Assembly (NCBI GenBank): GCA_017619635.1
Contig: JAFZRZ010000072.1
Span: 1 to 64,000 of the forward strand
Direction: 5' to 3'
DNA length: 64,000 bases
From: Lachnospiraceae bacterium
Lineage (GTDB): Bacteria > Bacillota > Clostridia > Lachnospirales > Lachnospiraceae
Part shown: one piece after another, positions 62,294-64,000 of the stretch
Layout of the letters: each line of letters begins with the position of its first letter
How positions within the stretch are numbered: position 1 is the first letter of the stretch
Translations under genes and position numbers: made by a program
The notes under the pieces: model-generated
Told to the model about the DNA's origin: nothing
The model's database searches: none
The model's input: the letters and a program-made list of their open reading frames with translations, nothing else

Positions 62294-62315
62294 CATAGGA
62301 AGGAGGAAACATTAA

Positions 62316-62855
62316 GTGAGCAGACTAAAAGACTTATACAATGACCAGATTGTTGAGAATATGACAAAAAAGTTCGGATATAAGAATGTCATGCAGGTTC
62401 CCAAGCTTGATAAGATCGTAGTCAACATGGGTGTGGGTGAAGCAAAAGAAAACGCTAAAATCCTTGAATCTGCAGTTAAAGATATGGAGGCTATTACAGG
62501 TCAGAAGGCAGTCCTTACAAAGGCTAAGAATTCTATAGCTAACTTTAAGATCCGTGAGGGTATGTCAATCGGATGTAAGGTAACTCTTCGTGGCGAGAAG
62601 ATGTATGAGTTCCTCGACAGACTCGTAAATCTTGCATTGCCCCGAGTTCGTGACTTCAGAGGCGTAAATCCCAATTCTTTCGATGGCAGAGGTAACTATG
62701 CACTTGGTATCAAAGAGCAGATCATCTTCCCTGAGATCGAGTACGACAAGGTCGACAAGGTAAGAGGTATGGACATTATCTTTGTTACTACTGCAAACAC
62801 TGATGAAGAAGCACGTGAGCTCTTGAAGGAGTTCAACATGCCTTTCGCAAAATAG
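62316..62855 (+). CDS. rplE: 50S ribosomal protein L5
   Basis: 179 residues from GTG 62316 after AGGAGG. Motifs [47 protein letters not shown] and [29 protein letters not shown] are L5. Binds 5S rRNA. Confidence 0.97.
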   Translation: MSRLKDLYNDQIVENMTKKFGYKNVMQVPKLDKIVVNMGVGEAKENAKILESAVKDMEAITGQKAVLTKAKNSIANFKIREGMSIGCKVTLRGEKMYEFLDRLVNLALPRVRDFRGVNPNSFDGRGNYALGIKEQIIFPEIEYDKVDKVRGMDIIFVTTANTDEEARELLKEFNMPFAK

Positions 62856-62890
62856 TTAACTTTGTTTAAATCAGAAGGAGGATATAATTC

Positions 62891-63076
62891 ATGGCTAAGA
62901 CAGCAATGAAAGTAAAGCAGCAGCGTAAGCAGAAGTTCTCTACAAGAGAATACACACGTTGCAAAATCTGTGGTCGTCCACATGCATACTTGAGAAAATA
63001 CGGAATCTGCAGAATCTGCTTCCGTGAGTTGGCATACAAGGGCCAGATCCCTGGCGTAAAGAAATCAAGCTGGTAA
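62891..63076 (+). CDS. rpsN: 30S ribosomal protein S14, type Z (zinc ribbon)
   Basis: 61 residues, [50 protein letters not shown]: two CxxC pairs bind zinc. The short zinc form is the usual one in Firmicutes spc operons, versus the zinc-free form induced under zinc limitation. Confidence 0.96.
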   Translation: MAKTAMKVKQQRKQKFSTREYTRCKICGRPHAYLRKYGICRICFRELAYKGQIPGVKKSSW

Positions 63077-63092
63077 GGAGGAAGAATAAATC

Positions 63093-63494
63093 ATGACAAT
63101 GAGTGATCCTATTGCAGATATGCTTACAAGAATCCGTAATGCAAATACTGCAAAGCATGATACAGTAGATGTTCCTGCATCAAAGATGAAGCTTGCAATA
63201 GCTGATATCCTTGTTGATGAAGGTTATATCGCTAAATACGATTTAATAGAAGAAGGAAACTTCAAGACCATGCATATTACTTTAAAGTATGGTGCAACAA
63301 AGAATGATAAGATCATCACAGGTATCAAGAGAATCTCTAAGCCGGGTCTTCGTGTTTATGCTAACAAAGAAGAGCTCCCTCAGGTTCTCGGAGGACTTGG
63401 AACAGCTATCATTTCAACAAATCATGGTGTAATCACTGACAAAGAAGCAAGAAAGCTCGGCGTTGGCGGAGAAGTTCTTGCATTCATATGGTAA
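63093..63494 (+). CDS. rpsH: 30S ribosomal protein S8
   Basis: 133 residues. [30 protein letters not shown] start and GGEVLAFIW end, with [19 protein letters not shown]. Binds the central domain of 16S rRNA and, in enterics, autoregulates the spc operon. Confidence 0.97.
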   Translation: MTMSDPIADMLTRIRNANTAKHDTVDVPASKMKLAIADILVDEGYIAKYDLIEEGNFKTMHITLKYGATKNDKIITGIKRISKPGLRVYANKEELPQVLGGLGTAIISTNHGVITDKEARKLGVGGEVLAFIW

Positions 63495-63506
63495 GGAGGT
63501 ACGGGC

Positions 63507-64000
63507 ATGTCACGTATAGGAAGAATGCCAATCGCCATTCCTGCAGGTGTAACTGTAGATGTGGCAGAAAATAACAAAGTGACTGTAAAGGGTCCCAAGG
63601 GAACACTTGAAAGAGTTCTTCCCGCTGAGTTGGACATCAAGGTTGAAGGCGCTGAAGTAGTAGTAAGCAGACCTAATGACCTTAAGAGAATGAAATCTCT
63701 TCATGGTCTTACAAGAACACTTATTAACAACATGGTTGTAGGTGTTACAAACGGATACGAGAAGAAGCTCGAGATCAATGGTGTTGGTTACAGAGCAGCT
63801 AAGTCCGGTAAGACTCTTACACTTTCTTTAGGATATTCACATCCTGTAGAGATGATCGATCCCGAAGGTATTGAGACAGTACTTGACGGACAGAATATCA
63901 TTATCGTTAAAGGTATTGATAAAGAAAAAGTTGGCCAATTCGCAGCTGAGATCAGAGACAAGAGAAGACCTGAACCTTATAAGGGCAAAGGTATTAAGTA
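63507..64000 (+). CDS. rplF: 50S ribosomal protein L6 (partial, runs off the window)
   Basis: ATG 63507 after AAGGAGG; 164 complete codons to the window edge. [15 protein letters not shown] start, [24 protein letters not shown], and the C-terminal [12 protein letters not shown], where only the last ~15 residues are missing. Next genes in the operon (rplR and so on) lie outside. Confidence 0.96.
   Translation, partial: MSRIGRMPIAIPAGVTVDVAENNKVTVKGPKGTLERVLPAELDIKVEGAEVVVSRPNDLKRMKSLHGLTRTLINNMVVGVTNGYEKKLEINGVGYRAAKSGKTLTLSLGYSHPVEMIDPEGIETVLDGQNIIIVKGIDKEKVGQFAAEIRDKRRPEPYKGKGIK

Noticed and set aside
56264..63704. Many minus-strand and alternate-frame open frames in the ribosomal protein operon
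   Set aside because: They are shadows of highly conserved ribosomal genes, without ribosome sites of their own.
1..64000. CRISPR arrays, tRNA or rRNA genes and complete insertion sequences
   Set aside because: None was seen on either strand by eye.

Overview
The window looks like a chromosomal segment of an anaerobic Firmicute of the Lachnospiraceae, probably near Butyrivibrio or its relatives. The evidence is moderate-to-low G+C, heavy AGA and ATA codon use in ordinary genes, strong AGGAGG ribosome sites, TTGACA/TATAAT promoters, a zinc-ribbon S14 (type Z), ferredoxin-linked 2-oxoacid metabolism, and a large output of GGDEF/EAL proteins with ligand-sensor domains. The genus is an inference. 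No rRNA, tRNA, CRISPR array or intact insertion sequence was seen.

Layout. 1-5.2 kb is a decaying accessory stretch. It holds the tail of an unknown gene, a BlaI-type repressor with a textbook double operator, a frameshifted BlaR1-type protease fused by deletion to the tail of an XRE/GyrI-like regulator, a serine beta-lactamase-fold hydrolase, a glycosidase-like protein of unknown role, and the last 70 codons of an FtsX-type permease. 5.2-25.9 kb is a run of small regulator-plus-effector cassettes on the + strand: an XRE regulator fused to a superoxide-reductase-like domain with larE; a GNAT acetyltransferase with a MutS2-like ATPase lacking Smr; TetR with an MFS pump and a CPBP protease; a second TetR with an unknown membrane protein, a nitrilase and a beta-lactamase-fold protein; AraC with a transglutaminase; PadR with a NapH-like Fe-S membrane protein and a flavodoxin; an ABC exporter with LytTR and DUF3021; then a PNPOx-like protein, another beta-lactamase-fold protein, a secreted protein and a methyltransferase.

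25.9-40.7 kb is the most unusual part: seven consecutive signalling genes. On the - strand are PAS/GAF-GGDEF, PAS/GAF-GGDEF-EAL and periplasmic-binding-protein-like-GGDEF proteins. On the + strand, in one tight operon, are FIST-EAL, a binding-protein-like sensor with no output domain, a 1249-residue membrane protein carrying degenerate GGDEF and EAL domains followed by a complete hybrid kinase (HisKA-HATPase-REC-Hpt), and a double-receiver protein. This looks like a circuit in which c-di-GMP turnover and phosphorelay meet in one polypeptide. It is followed at once by glnA and an ANTAR RNA-binding regulator. The glnA leader contains a hairpin whose six-base loop fits the ANTAR target rule.

42.8-55.9 kb is mostly housekeeping: purA, class II fructose-bisphosphate aldolase, a 73-residue Nif11-like protein, a voltage-gated-type K+ channel and proC on the - strand, a four-subunit 2-oxoacid:ferredoxin oxidoreductase with a LysR regulator, an anchored surface protein, and two sodium symporters (AgcS and PutP types). 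55.9-64 kb is the S10-spc ribosomal protein operon, rpsJ to a truncated rplF, preceded by a strong promoter and an elaborately folded leader of about 250 nt.

Where an upstream non-ATG or earlier in-frame start was possible, starts were chosen by ribosome-binding-site placement and family N-termini. Functions come from motif recognition by eye. No database search was run.
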